DNA from: Conchocele bisecta
Taxonomy: Eukaryota; Mollusca; Bivalvia; Lucinida; Thyasiridae
DNA: 64,000 nucleotides
Direction: 5' to 3'
Assembly (NCBI GenBank): GCA_029237695.1
Contig: CM055279.1
Span: 18,377,686 to 18,441,685 of the forward strand
Shown here: in pieces, positions 35,017 to 46,512 of the stretch
How positions within the stretch are numbered: the first letter of the stretch is position 1
How the letters are laid out: every line of letters begins with the position of its first letter
The notes under the pieces: model-generated
Database searches by the model: none
What the model saw: the letters and a program-made list of their open reading frames with translations, nothing else
What the model was told of the DNA's origin: nothing
Made by a program: the position numbers and the translations under genes

Positions 35017-35809
35017 GGTTGAAGATTCTGAATTGATTCGTTCAAATTTCTTTCCAAATGTAATGCCTCAGTTTTCAACTGCAATGACCGTTTGCACAGA
35101 ATGGTGGTAAAGACTGTTATATCATTTGGCCACAGTATTGGCAGTGTATGTAACGAATATGCAGACAATTAATTATCACACAATTCAGCTGTATAGAGCG
35201 TGGTTTCCGACATCCTTATCTAGCTGGGTACATCGTCCTTACTGAAAATCAATAAGCATACTCATGGTATGGGATCACGTGGTTTCCGATCATTTCCGAA
35301 CGACATTTTCAGACGTGACGTAATTTGTGACGTATTTGTATTGCAGATTAAAATTCATCAGAACAAACTGACGGATTTGTATGGTATAAAGTGCACCAAT
35401 AACGATCACTTATGTGTTATATGAGTGTTCTGAAAGTTCTTCTAATAACGGTAACCGATTCTTCCTCAAAACGACAGAATTGTGAGATTGAAACAAACTG
35501 TTCAATAAAAGGAAACTAATTCCGCATTTGCTGCGCTATGTTTCATAAAAATACGTCATTCGGTTAGAAATATATTAATGGAAATTTACTGTAAACACAT
35601 CTAAAGCAGTATGTTACTCCGTTCAGAAACCACGTGAATCCACACCCCGATAATGCTCATAGTTACTTTGTTACAAACTCTGCTTACATATGACATTTTC
35701 CTGAACAAAACATGGATTGGATTGGCTTAATGATTTACCATTGCACAAGAGCACAGTCGATGGCACGCCATCGCACTATATCCATTTTTTCCCAAATGAT
35801 AAATCGAAA
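35017..35809. other. 5' flank of XKR gene 1
   Basis: No TATA box or further exon could be assigned with confidence. A 5' UTR and promoter presumably lie here or upstream. CACGTGGTTTCCGA and related words recur near 35277 and 35630. Confidence 0.35.
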
Positions 35810-36590
35810 AGGGGGAGATAATCCGTGACTGGGTGTCGAATGACCGGGTGTCGAATCAAAAATCGAAATTCACTTTGCGCATCTGCGCACCAAAAGAAAG
35901 GCACACACCAAGTTCAAGTCCCTAGCTATTACGGTTAAAAAGTTGTACTTCTAGCAAGGCAAAATTGAGACATTGTAGTCTAGGGGGAGATAATCCATGA
36001 CCGGGGGTCGAATAAAAAATAAAAATTGACTTTGCGCATCTACACACCATAAGCATGATAAGGAAGGCCCACACCAAGTTTCAAGTCCCTAGCTATTACG
36101 GTTAAAATGTTTTAATTATTACAAGGCAAATTATAAGTAGAAAGGGGGAGATAATCAATGACCGGGGGTCGAATCAAACATCAAAATTCACGTTGCGCAT
36201 CTATACACCATAAGGAAGGCACACACCAAGTCCCTACCTATTACGGATAAAAGATTTTACTTCTTACAAAGCAAAATTGCCAAATTATAAGTGGAAAGGG
36301 GGAGATAATCCATAACGGTGGGGTGGGAGAGGGGTTGAATAAAATATAGAAATTCACATGGTTTTACTTCTTACAAGGCAAAATTGGCGAATTCTAAGTC
36401 GAAAATGGGGAGATCATCCATGACCGGGGGTCGAATAAAAAATCGAAATGCACTTTGAGCATCTACACACGATAAGGAACGCACACACCAAGTTTCACGT
36501 CACTACCTATTACGGTTAAAAATGTTTACTTCTTACAAGGCAAAATTGACAAATTCTACGTGGAAAATGAGGAGATAATCAATTCTAAAA
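35810..36590. repeat. Tandem repeat of about 110-170 bp units
   Basis: Five to six units begin GGGGGAGATAATCCATGACC and continue GGGGGTCGAATAAAAAATCG, TTCACTTTGCGCATCTACAC, AAGGAAGGCACACACCAAG, CTATTACGGTTAAAA and TTCTTACAAGGCAAAATTG. Starts are near 35812, 35981, 36145, 36298, 36408 and 36571. It sits about 0.8 kb upstream of the XKR start codon. Confidence 0.8.
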
Positions 36591-37437
36591 AAAATATATA
36601 AAAACAACATTTAGTAGCGAAAAACTAATACATGATATTTCAACATGTATGGTTGAATTGCCCTATGAAAGCAGCTAAATATTTGTTTTGTATGCCACTC
36701 CAATCAACACAGATTGTTTACGTAATGTATCGAAAAACAAATTATTAGACAATAGTATAACTTACTGCCTCTATTGACAGTACAGTTGGTTCCCGATAAA
36801 ATGGCAAGGGCAAAGGTCACAGGAGATTCCATTGTGAACCATAACAGGTAAAGTAGATTTGTAATCAAAGGAATGAAAGTCGTGAAATCCTTCGCAGTAC
36901 GTGCTTGTGGAGGACACATATACTAAGAATTCATTTGTTGAAAAGTACATTGTAGTCTTAATAATTGGGACCAGGAGGGATGCGGAACTTTGCGGAATAG
37001 ATGTATTGCGGATTGTCAGTAGTTGAGACAGCAACTATTCAAATGGTCAGCTGCATACAAGTTTCACTTGCTCAATAATGTCCCGACTATATATACTCAC
37101 AGGATATATTGTTTTGTCATATGTTATTATATACTAGTTCTGAAATATATATGCAGTACCATAGTAACCATGGCAACCAATATTGGAAAATACAAAAATA
37201 GTATTTGTTGAAAAGGTGTTTACTTTTGAAAATCAATGCAATATACCTGAGTACTGTTACCATCTTTCAATACACTTAACATGTGAACGTTTAATAATAT
37301 TGGTTGTCATGGCAACCATTTTAATATTTCAGAAAAAAAATCATATATACTCCATTTAAAATCAATATATTCGTCGAATCAGTATACATTATCAATGCCG
37401 CAAAAACAATATTTATCTTGACAAACATGATTGTTCA
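36591..37437. other. Intergenic stretch, no gene seen
   Basis: A loose inverted pair (CCATGGCAACCAATATTGG near 37168 and GGTTGTCATGGCAACCATTT near 37303) is the only structure noted. Confidence 0.4.
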
Positions 37438-37760
37438 AAGTAATTTCACCTTGACCTTGGACATGAAGGCCACATGTGTGTGGTACATGTATGGAAAGAA
37501 AATATGGATGATGATAAGGAAGTATATGAAGTTTTAAGTCAATCTGACTTACGGTTGCAGAAAACTTTAAGGCAAATCGTACGGATTCAAATGTCTAAGT
37601 AATTTGACCTTGACCTTGGAAATGAAGGCCGCATGAGTGTGCTATGGAATGAAAATATGGTTGATGATAAGGAAGTATATGAAGTTTGAGGTCCATCCGA
37701 CTTTCCGTCACAGAGATAATGGGTACCCAAACTGTTTAACGTGGACGGACGGAATTACGA
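37438..37760. repeat. Two-unit tandem repeat with TTGACCTTGACCTTGGA
   Basis: Units of about 155 bp share AATTTGACCTTGACCTTGGA, AATGAAGGCC, TGGAAAGAAAATATGG and GATGATAAGGAAGTATATGA. The second ends in ACGTGGACGGACGGAATTAC. The motif resembles the one in the 8570-9330 array. Confidence 0.7.
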
Positions 37761-37860
37761 AAACTAAATATCCATCGACATTCTTTGTATGCCGGGGGTA
37801 TATCTATAGTTTTGTATACACAGTTTAAACTTTATATATTTTATTACAATTACAAACAAG

Positions 37861-38000
37861 AGCCAGCAGTCATGCATGGAACACGACAGGTGATGTATGT
37901 CATCAGTCCCTTTTTTCCTGTCACAGTCATAGGTCAGGAACTAGACTGGTGACATATATCATCAGTCCATTTTCTCCTGACACAGTCTCCTAAATTTAAA
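37861..38000. repeat. Imperfect two-unit repeat
   Basis: GGTGATGTATGTCATCAGTCC and GGTGACATATATCATCAGTCC, each followed by CCTGTCACAGTC-like sequence, form two units of about 68 bp. Confidence 0.55.
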
Positions 38001-38996
38001 ATTTATATCATTTTCCAATTCAAATAGGAATCCTCAGCGATTTGTAACCCGGAGGATATAACAAAAACGTTCTACTTTCACTTTCATTTCAGCTACACAT
38101 TCATTTTTAATTTATTGAGTAAATGATGCCGAAATATTTATTTAAATTAATATCTAATTATTTAAATATACTTTTTTTAATTCATAATACAAATAATCTA
38201 GAGATAATTATTATCCTTATTCAAACTCAAGATAACGTTTCCTTGGTGAAGTGTATCGTACTGTATATGCTGTGTAACGTCAAGTCACAAGACTGTCGGC
38301 AGCGTATGCGCTAACACACAGGACGTGTAATTATCATAAAATTGCTAGCACCTCTTTGGAAAGTTTGGATTTCCGCGCGAACAGTTTTACTAAATTCATT
38401 ATAGATTAGTTGTTTTTTAAGTAAAATGGACACTGATTAATAATATCGATGGCTCAAGATGGTTAAAATAGTATGTAACTGTCAAAAAACAATGTTTCTG
38501 CTTTAACTCATCATCATTTCGCTGTCCAATGTCGGATTTTATCGAGCCATTGACCTATGTAAAGTTCAGAATGTAAGCTTTAATCTGATTGGTCATTCAA
38601 GAAAAACGTCACAGGGAAATCCCGCCCCCTACTATATCATTGCGCAAAATATCAACATACATAATAAAGAACTCGTATTAATACATAACAGTTAATAGTT
38701 TATAAAGTATACAAAAACTTTTGCAATAACTCACATATAGCACAAAAATGCAAACAACACATGTATAACGCTGAAACGGTAAGATAGCTCGCAGTTTTAC
38801 TCGTGCTGAACTACTTTGTTATGGCGTAGTACCGCGTTTTTTTCTAAAGTTAAACCCGCAAACAGTGACACTGCGACCGCCACTTAACTCATTGGCAAAT
38901 CTGCAATGACTGAGAAGTTTCATATAGTTACTAAATAGCTCGGATAATCAATTTGGCACTGATGTAGTTACGTATTTGTTAAAAAAAAACTACTAG
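38001..38996. other. Intergenic stretch, no gene seen
   Basis: AT-rich sequence with no recognised element. Confidence 0.4.
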
Positions 38997-39173
38997 CAGG
39001 CGCGGATACAGGGTGGGGGGGGGGGGTGGTGGGTCCGGACCCATGATCTGGTATTTAAAAATGTCCTGGGGAGGACCCCCAGACCCCCACACACTTTACT
39101 TTACGATGAGCATCGCTCTTCGCGCTCGCGGATGTCTAGACCCCCCTTGCAATTATTTCTGTATCCGCGCCTG
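38997..39173. mobile_element. hAT-like MITE (177 bp)
   Basis: The ends CAGGCGCGGATACAG and CTGTATCCGCGCCTG are perfect inverses and resemble hAT-type ends (CAGNGNCGGATCCAG). The inside is G-rich (39014-39032) with GGGTCCGGACCC. The 8-bp flanks match only partly, so the target duplication is uncertain. Confidence 0.7.
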
Positions 39174-39209
39174 ACTTGTGAGCACAGGCATTCGATTCGT
39201 ATGTGTATC

Positions 39210-39497
39210 CATAGGCGGCGGAAGCCGAACATTATTGGAGGGGGGCCCAATGTTGAGGGCCCGAAGGGCCCGATAGCGCTAGGGGGTCCGGGGGCATGCC
39301 CCCTCGTAAATTTTTGAAATCCAAGTGGTGTGAAACGCCATTTCCTGCATTCTCAGCAAAGTTCCCAGTACTCATGATTACACAAATATATTAGAATAAA
39401 AAATCCAAAATTTACATAATTATTGGGAAAATTATTGGGGGCCTAGGCACCGTACCCCCCCCTCCACCCCCCCCCCCCCCGCTTCCGCTGCCCCTGG
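39210..39497. mobile_element. Second GC-rich TIR element
   Basis: TAGGCGGCGGAAGC at the left and GCTTCCGCTGCCCCTGG at the right are imperfect inverses. The interior has GGGGGCCCAATGTTGAGG and C-runs. It may belong to the same hAT-like group. Confidence 0.5.
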
Positions 39498-40398
39498 TAT
39501 CACACCAACATACGTCAGGCGCCCTCCATGGGAAATGTATACATGATCAAGCCCATATTAATCGATAACAATGCACCTCTGATTTCAGCATCTAATTTTA
39601 GAACATAAATACATTGTTACACATACGTGCACCTGTATCGACCTGTGACCAAGACATACATTTCGTGTCTGATGCATGCAGCGTAGGTGGTTACATTTAT
39701 CTTTGTTTTACTTTCGTTGAGGGTTGTGGGTTCGACATCATCATTGTTGTATCTTTTCGTATTGAATACCTCCGCCACTTCATACTCCCACATATCTGCC
39801 GTTGTTAATACGTTTATTTTATTAATAGTATTTAATGTAGCTTATAGTAACATTTTTGTTAAATAATGTTCGAAAACTGATATATACGTATATTGTATAA
39901 TGCCATATGAATTGTCTTAGTTACATATATCTATCTGGACCAAACGTATCCGCGCAACCAATATCTTCTCCTCTCTGTGGGGCGGTGGACATACGACGTC
40001 TGGTGTGTGTTTAGCCAGCCAAACATGTCAAGGGGCCGAACTTTAGAAGTTCAATACTGACCCGAGGATCTGTATATTTGACGCCCTGAAGAGTCTCCCC
40101 CCCCCCCCCCCCCCCCCCCCCTCGTCGTACTGTTGTTTGTATGAAGTACCTACAGGCGACAAGTTTAGAATAATGATAATTTAAACCCCTGTTTTTTTCA
40201 CGTTCTTGACATACATTGATATATAATATGTATTTAATAAATTATTAGTGAACACCGTACGCCCCGATCTGACTGCGTGATCTGTGGCGCAGTACACCAA
40301 ATGGACACGTCACAAGGACCCTTTGTCAATATCTATATAATACATATAAAATGTGGGCAAACGTTGAATCAGTTATGAAAAAAAGAAAAAGATAATTA
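39498..40398. other. Intergenic stretch with a long C-run
   Basis: A C homopolymer of about 24 bases lies at 40098-40122. No gene is recognised. Confidence 0.4.
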
Positions 40399-40478
40399 GT
40401 CCGAAGTTCGAACTCGCACACAAAGCAATGCAGGTCGAATTATTTTACCGAGCGCGTTACCATCTGAGCTGTGGGGAC
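40399..40478 (-). tRNA. tRNA-like sequence (degenerate; pseudogene or SINE head)
   Basis: On the minus strand the 80 nt read GTCCCCACAGCTCAGATGG ... GAGTTCGAACTTCGGAC, with A-box-like and B-box-like (GAGTTCGAACTTC) promoter words and a paired 5'/3' end. T-runs that could end pol III transcription follow at 40391-40380. The anticodon stem has mismatches, the base before the would-be anticodon is not T, and the variable region is long. A functional tRNA is therefore doubtful. Confidence 0.35.
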
Positions 40479-40840
40479 AATATTGCTTATCCTTGCGCAA
40501 GACTGTGCAATCAAAATGAATCAACAATCGATACTTTGTACATTTACAAATATGACAGTTATTGTTGTTTACAATCACCTGTCTCACCAGTCAACCAGTT
40601 GGTAATTTAACTTGTCTCCAAAGTTATCAGGAGCATATATTTTCAAGCTCTATATTGCGGTAGATACGGCGTCGATTCGACCACCGAAAATGACTACAAA
40701 ATGGCTACATCCCTATACAGCTAAAATAGACATAGTCCGGTGACCCCGTGACGTCACGTGCCCTTGTCATTTTATCGGAAATCAACAGGATGTGATATTG
40801 ATTTGCTGATTTGAAAATCAATAGGGAAATGGATCAGCAG

Positions 40841-40960
40841 GGGGCCGTTTCACTAAACTTCGTACGGCTAAAATGTTCGTAAGTACAACATTATGATAGT
40901 CTGTAAATTACTGATAATAAATCCAAAACTGTTTAATGTGTGTTTGATTTATGGGGAAGC
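40841..40960 (+). mobile_element. MITE family F, left end only
   Basis: GGGGCCGTTTCACTAAACTT then CGTACGGCTAAAATGTTCG matches the ends of the full copy at 47759-48001. Confidence 0.6.
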
Positions 40961-41072
40961 ATAACAGATAACATTTATGTATATATAGCCATGTTGAACC
41001 TGCATTCCGGCATCACAGGTTATACTATATAGGGTGACATATTTTTCCCACTATTTAGATACAAGTATGACT

Positions 41073-41320
41073 TTTTTCGGCAAAATAAACATTCATTTAC
41101 CATTATCGGACGTGTTCATTGGCATTATTATGCTTTTTATATCACACGTGAATGACCACTCTTGAGGTTAGAGGCCACAACCGTGTTTTCTTAAAGTATA
41201 ACGGAAACAAACATGTACTCTTTTTTTTCAATGATCATACTTTAAAATATGCCGATACAAATATCAGACGTGGCATAAATAATTTAAAAATGCCATGCCT
41301 CATGTTCATATCAAACATAT
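41073..41320. mobile_element. TTAA MITE family, diverged fragment
   Basis: GGCAAAATAAACATTCATTT, ATTGGCATTATTATGC, CAATGATCATACTTTAAAAT and GCCATGCCTCATG line up with the right half of P1/P4. Both termini are missing. Confidence 0.6.
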
Positions 41321-41431
41321 CAAAACATGACCCGCATCATTGGAATAGATTTCGCACCCCTTGCATGTCCCTTCTGGCTACGCCAATGAAATACCATTCG
41401 CTAATAATGGAAGCCACAAGAGTAGGGTATT

Positions 41432-41738
41432 CTACAGAGCCCCGCAGGAGACGTAGAATTCTTTGTTTTATTAATTCGTTCCCACGAAATAACAATTCGT
41501 TCCCACGAATTGACAAATCGTTCCCTCAATTTGTTAATTCGGGGAACGAATTGTTAAATTGAGGGAACGAATTGTCATTTCGTGGGAACGAATTGTTAAT
41601 TCTAGGGAACGAATTGTTATATCGTGGGAACGAATTGTTAATTCAAGGGAACGAATTGTTAAATTGAGAGAACGAATTGTTATTTCGTGGGAACGAATTA
41701 ATAAAAAGGAATTCTACGTCCCCTGCGGGGCTCCATAG
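41432..41738. mobile_element. Foldback MITE, family E, copy 2
   Basis: The ends CAGAGCCCCGCAGGAGACGT and ACGTCCCCTGCGGGGCTCCA are flanked by TA on each side. The left half has about three AATTCGTTCCC units and the right half about nine inverse units, so arm lengths are unequal and repeat number varies between copies. Confidence 0.82.
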
Positions 41739-42167
41739 TATTATTATTGTAAAAGGCGGAATACCTTACTCGAGAGTTCCGAGTACATACCGTTAATTAC
41801 ATTTCATTACACTGCATTACATAAGAGTTATTACGGAGTACTCTTTCCAAATGTGCGTTTTAAGCGTTCTTTGTTTACTTTCTACTTTGTGGAGAGTGAC
41901 CTAAGAATTTTGCTAATACACACTTTATTATGTAACTTTGTGATACTATTGTTCTGTCATGTATACTTGTCTCTTAATAGCAATATAGCAAAGTAGTATG
42001 AACGTTAACGCCCTGCATGTTTTTTTTCTATATTTTAGTGCGTGAAGTGTAAATGCTATTACGCACATTTTTACTGTTGATCGTGGTGTAGTGATATAGT
42101 GCAACTTCCGACGGAAGCATCATAAGATTGGTCCGGCGAATCTACTGGGTGCCCCCGGTATCCACCC
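41739..42167. other. Intergenic stretch, no gene seen
   Basis: Nothing recognised. Confidence 0.4.
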
Positions 42168-42243
42168 AAAGTGTATGTTGTTACCACTCAGTTGAACCGT
42201 CTCGCCGAGACGGTTCAACTGTGTGGTAACAACATACACTTTT
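42168..42243. repeat. Near-perfect 76-bp palindrome
   Basis: AAAGTGTATGTTGTTACCAC and its inverse, ending GGTAACAACATACACTTTT, meet at CGTCTCGCCGAGACG. One arm has a two-base difference. Confidence 0.85.
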
Positions 42244-42786
42244 GATGAGAAATGAGAGAAATTGTAGAAAAATATTTACATTCCGTTTTTTTATGCATGA
42301 ATTACAAATAATTATGTTAAAATTATTGATCCGGCAGCCGCCGGACCTGCCGGACCTGTTCCGACGCCCCTGAAAAAGCGGAAAACATGCAGCTACTTAT
42401 TCTAGTACATGTATTAAATAACAGTTTACCTCGTACACGAAGGGTTGTTTTAGTTATATTATCCTAGTCCTGTACATTATACTGTTAGCCTACATATGAC
42501 ACACGCATGGACAGTTGGTTCTTATTACTCCATTTAGTTCCGGTTATGTTATTTAAAATGTACATATTATGTAAGTACACGCCACCACATACGACGTAAA
42601 ATACACAATGGAATCGTTATCAAGTAGTCACGGTACAAATTAAACACAGCGATCATGTGTACACATCATGTTCACCTCGGGGTTAGCAGTCACCATCGAG
42701 ATAGGGAATCTATTTATACACATGCGGAAATTATGGAATAGGTTTTCCCAATGTGTAAAAATAGTATTGTTATCAGTCGAGTGTGT
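42244..42786. other. Intergenic stretch, no gene seen
   Basis: Nothing recognised. Confidence 0.4.
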
Positions 42787-42789
42787 TTA

Positions 42790-43458
42790 GGTACCAGTCC
42801 ACCAAGATTTTAGAATTTTTTAGCAATTCTTGGCCGAGTGAGCACTTCCGCAAGTTTTTTTCTCAGATATCCTCTTCATATATTCACAGAGGCTGTTTGC
42901 TGTATACACCTGTTACATTATATGTCAAGAAACTTTAGTAGCTACACAAATCAAATTGGCATACAGCTAAGAGCATTTATAATGTGTGAAAGTTAGCATG
43001 TGGTGGTCAATTTCTGCACTTATTCCGTCATGGCCGCTGGACTAAAGGCGCCAGAAAGCTATGTGACGTGCGGAGTTTGCACCAACAAATAATGTGTGAA
43101 TCAAGTCTACATGTATACCTGCCCACACTGATCATAGTCTGTACTAGTACTGAGTGTTTTGTTTTCGAGCCACAAACCTCTGTTTCAGACTGTTAAAATG
43201 GCGCCCCAAACAACAAACACACATTTCGAGCGGAAGATGCGTACAATTTTAATCTGAATATGCTCACTAAATGGCCCAGATCACAGTTTGGCACATAATT
43301 TTGCAAATACTTGCTTTTGTCAGCTGAAAATAGCATAGGATGGGGAGTATTTAATTTTAAGTCACATTCAATCGCCACAGACAGGCAGTTTTGGAATATT
43401 CAGTAAAAAGCCCATAGGCAAACTACGAAACTAAGCCTTTTTCAGGTGGACTGGTACC
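42790..43458. mobile_element. TTA-flanked MITE (PIF/Harbinger-like)
   Basis: Perfect 14-bp ends GGTACCAGTCCACC and GGTGGACTGGTACC are flanked by TTA at 42787-42789 and 43459-43461. A 3-bp TTA target and short perfect ends fit PIF/Harbinger transposons. The 669-bp body has no transposase. Confidence 0.78.
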
Positions 43459-43494
43459 TTAATTATGTTACGTGGAAGGAGGATGGAAATTCCG

Positions 43495-43730
43495 GTTTAA
43501 CGCACAGGTTGAAGTAACGGACCGAGGTCTATAAATACATTAAATATGCCTAAAAGCATCAATAAATGAAGATTTGATTTTTTTTTTACCCCCTCCATCT
43601 AATCATTATATAATGATTAAATGGAGGGGGTAAAAAAAATATTTTGTTTTCTTCATTTATTGATGCTTTTAGGCATATTTAATGTCTTTATAGACTTCGG
43701 TCCGTTACTTCAACCTGTGGTTTAACGTTG
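43495..43730. mobile_element. Foldback element (family H)
   Basis: Two arms of about 115 bp are near-perfect inverses: TTTAACGCACAGGTTGAAG ... ACCCCCTCCATCTAATCATT, then TAATGATTAAATGGAGGGGG ... CTTCAACCTGTGGTTTAACG. The apex is TTATATAA at about 43610. Confidence 0.82.
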
Positions 43731-43764
43731 CGGTCTTATCATGCTTATCGATTAGACACAAACT

Positions 43765-44010
43765 ATTTTTTATAGGAATTAAATTTAAACATTGTATAAT
43801 TGTGTAACTATTTCACCCGTTTTTAAAAGTACCCGCTATACAGATATAATAATTTTGTAATCGTTAAGTTACTGATAGAGCCGCGCGTTTGTATCGGGAC
43901 ATTTTGATACGCAAATGAGGCAGAACAGTTTTATCGCGTTTATATCAATTAAATCGTCACCTGAGTAAATATTTGTATCGAGAAGTATGATCCGTCGTTG
44001 CACATCAAAA
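43765..44010. mobile_element. TTAA MITE family, diverged fragment
   Basis: The blocks ATTGTATAATTGTGTAACTA, ACCCGCTATACAGATATAAT, GCAAATGAGGCA and AAGTATGATC align to P1 left to centre. Termini are gone. Confidence 0.6.
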
Positions 44011-44446
44011 ACAGAGACAGTGGTATCATGTACACGGCCGCTGGACAGCATGCACTTTACCAGCAAGGGGGTTCGACTTTCAGAGTAGTTATCTTTTACC
44101 GGTATTTTATCTTTCGTAATGCACCAGTCAATGGAAATCCCATCCCCCCCCCCGCCCCCCCCCCCCCCCCCCCCCTGGCCCGGGGAATAGCGGGGCTTAT
44201 AATTTTGACTCGGTTAAAGCCCCGCTATGTCCCCGCAGTGCGGGGCAATCTGGCTGGTTAAACCCCGGGTAAATGGCCCAGCACCCCGGGGACATCAGTA
44301 AGGTTAAATCCCCGGTAAAGGCATATTTCAAAGCTGATATTAAAACAATTGAGAAGAGAAGGCTTGTTCAATCAGTGTGTATAGATGATGTACAAAACAT
44401 TTAAAAATAATAATTCAATCACTGGGTACAACCCAGTCTAGAGGAC

Positions 44447-44520
44447 AAAGATTGATTGATTGATTGATTGAATATTGTTTAACGTCCGTTCAACAGCAAA
44501 GGTCATTACAGACAGGTCGG
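44447..44520 (-). mobile_element. SINE 3' tail (minus strand)
   Basis: Read on the minus strand: GACCTTTGCTGTTGAACGGA, CGTTAAACAATATTCAATC, then (AATC)n. This is a typical tRNA-SINE 3' end. The 5' part is absent. Confidence 0.5.
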
Positions 44521-45135
44521 CAGTTTCGAATCCCTGCTCAAAGAGGACAAAGAATTCATCACTGACCTTTATACATTATCTTGTTCTGGGGCGATTTTAC
44601 GACTGTTTGCACAATTTCCATTTTAGTGGACTCTCCCCACAAGCAGGGCCTACTGCAGACTACTTCTAACCTCACCAAAATTACTGGGCGCCAGTCGCCA
44701 TTTACTCAGCTCTTAATATACAAGAATCAGGAAATACGGTTGATTTATTTTAGCAGTCAGAAGCAACAAACTGGTCCGGCCGACTCCATTGGTCTAAGGA
44801 GTCACACATGGGTACGAGTACTGCAGATTATTAATAGCAGCTTTAGATTTACGCTACCATGATTTGGTGTCTGTCTGCTGTCAGATGGCTCTTCAGTCAC
44901 ACCAGTAAAGTAACTTAATCCCATTCTTATCCACCAGCCGGTGGTACAAAAAGCAATGGAGAATGCAACACCAAGCTTGAAATCAGGAAAGGACTATAGC
45001 TTTATATTCTGACATGTACTGCATGTTTAGATACGAATCAAGACAGTGAAAGAACTCAATATTGTCACATGTATACAATGTAGAAGACTTGACATAAATG
45101 CTGGGTTCCAGCTAGAACATGACCTCCAAAAAATA

Positions 45136-45600
45136 TGTGTCTCATCATGGCCCTAGAACCACCAGACCTTCCCAATATTTTAATCGGCGTAAACCTGTCC
45201 GGTGGCAACTTTCGTAAAAGACCGGTGTCCACTTTCGTGTTTAATATTTGTCGATTATTTGACAACGACATTTTATCAATTTTATCAAAAATATCGGAAT
45301 GCTATGCGATGTAATTTTGAATATGAAGCTTTCAGAAGAAACAAGTTTTACAATCCATCAGTAATTGATGAAGATATCGCACTTACAACATGAAAAACAG
45401 GCAGATCTCAAGTTGTAAGTGTGATATCTTCACCAATTATGGATGGATTGTAACAATTTTTCTTTTGAATGTTCCATATTCATAATTACATCGCATAGCA
45501 TTCCCTTTTTTAAAAAAAATGCCGTTGTTGTAAAATAATCGTGAAATAGTAAGATTACAATATTGTGAAGGTCCGGTGGTTTCAGGGCCGTGCTCATGGC
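45136..45600. mobile_element. Long inverted-repeat element inside the 44-47 kb structure
   Basis: Outer ends CATGGCCCTAGAACCACCAG and its inverse (CCGGTGGTTTCAGGGCCGTG), plus inner arms (AATGCTATGCGATGTAATTT / AATTACATCGCATAGCATTC; GATGAAGATATCGCACTTAC / GTAAGTGTGATATCTTCACC), make a foldback of about 465 bp. Confidence 0.72.
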
Positions 45601-45603
45601 AGA

Positions 45604-45710
45604 CAGTTGTATCATACAGTGATACATGTTGTCTGACGCCCTCATACAGTGATACATGTTGTCTGACGCCCTCATACAGTGATATATGTTGTCTGACGCC
45701 CTCATACGAT
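45604..45710. repeat. 30-bp minisatellite, three units
   Basis: CATACAGTGATACATGTTGTCTGACGCCCT-type units occur three times, with one changed base in the last. Confidence 0.9.
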
Positions 45711-45825
45711 CAGCAGCATTCCTATGACAGATGAAATGGTGTTTTATGTCTCTTAAACTTTTTAAGTCATTTATAGCCGGGAATACACCTGTATCAGGGA
45801 GAGAAATAGTAATTCAGATCTGAAT

Positions 45826-46110
45826 TTACGAAATCTCAATTTGGTGCCAGGTTCCCTTACCACACCAAATCACTTGGCTCCCCGCCCGCCCCCTTTTACC
45901 CGGCTTTTATGAGAAGCAGGGGATACTGTGATTTATTCCATCGTAGGAATCAGCAGCACCACTGCAGCTGACCCCCCCCCCCCCCCCCCCCCCCCACACA
46001 CACCACAGGGGGTCCTATGATAGAATAAGCCACATTATCCCCTGCTTCTCGTAAAAGTCTAGTAAAAGAGGTCGAAAACCAAGTGATTTGGTGTAGGTGT
46101 GCCCGGGGAC
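45826..46110. repeat. Inverted repeat around a long C-run
   Basis: CACCAAATCACTTGG ... GAGAAGCAGGGGATACTGTG is inverted as ATTATCCCCTGCTTCTCGTA ... CCAAGTGATTTGGTG. A C-run of about 24 bases at 45971-45995 lies between. Confidence 0.65.
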
Positions 46111-46348
46111 AACACGCAGTGATATCATGGTTACAGGCATTTCCCCAGAAATAATTTAAGGCGCTGGGGTATTTCACCGTGAACGTCATATTTTTGATGG
46201 GTCATAATTAATGTTTAAACCTTATAATACACTCTTATAGTGCTTGCAAGGATCCAATGGAACGGAAACTAAATGAAAAAATAATACAAATTGGATCTTG
46301 TTTATATTCTATCTGATATTTATAGCGCTGGGGTGCCTTGTTTTCGAA

Positions 46349-46512
46349 GTAAAGGCGCTGGGGCAGCGCTATATTGGGAAGTAAAGGCGCTGGGGCACCA
46401 GCGCTATATTGGGAAGTAAAGGCGCTGGGGCAGCGCTATATTGGGAAGTAAAGGCGCTGGGTCAGCGCTATATTGGGAAGTAAAGGCGCTGGGGCAGCGC
46501 TATATTGGGTTG
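46349..46512. repeat. 32-bp minisatellite, five units
   Basis: The unit is GTAAAGGCGCTGGGGCAGCG followed by CTATATTGGGAA. Each contains the small palindrome GCGCTG...CAGCGC. One unit has a 3-bp ACC insertion. Confidence 0.9.

Noticed and set aside
36704..37034. Overlapping minus-strand ORFs upstream of XKR gene 1
   Set aside because: Two overlapping frames without recognisable motifs or convincing splice sites; they could not be tied to the gene.
40399..40478. Functional tRNA gene
   Set aside because: Stem mismatches and a non-T base before the anticodon make a working tRNA unlikely; it is kept only as a low-confidence tRNA-like sequence.
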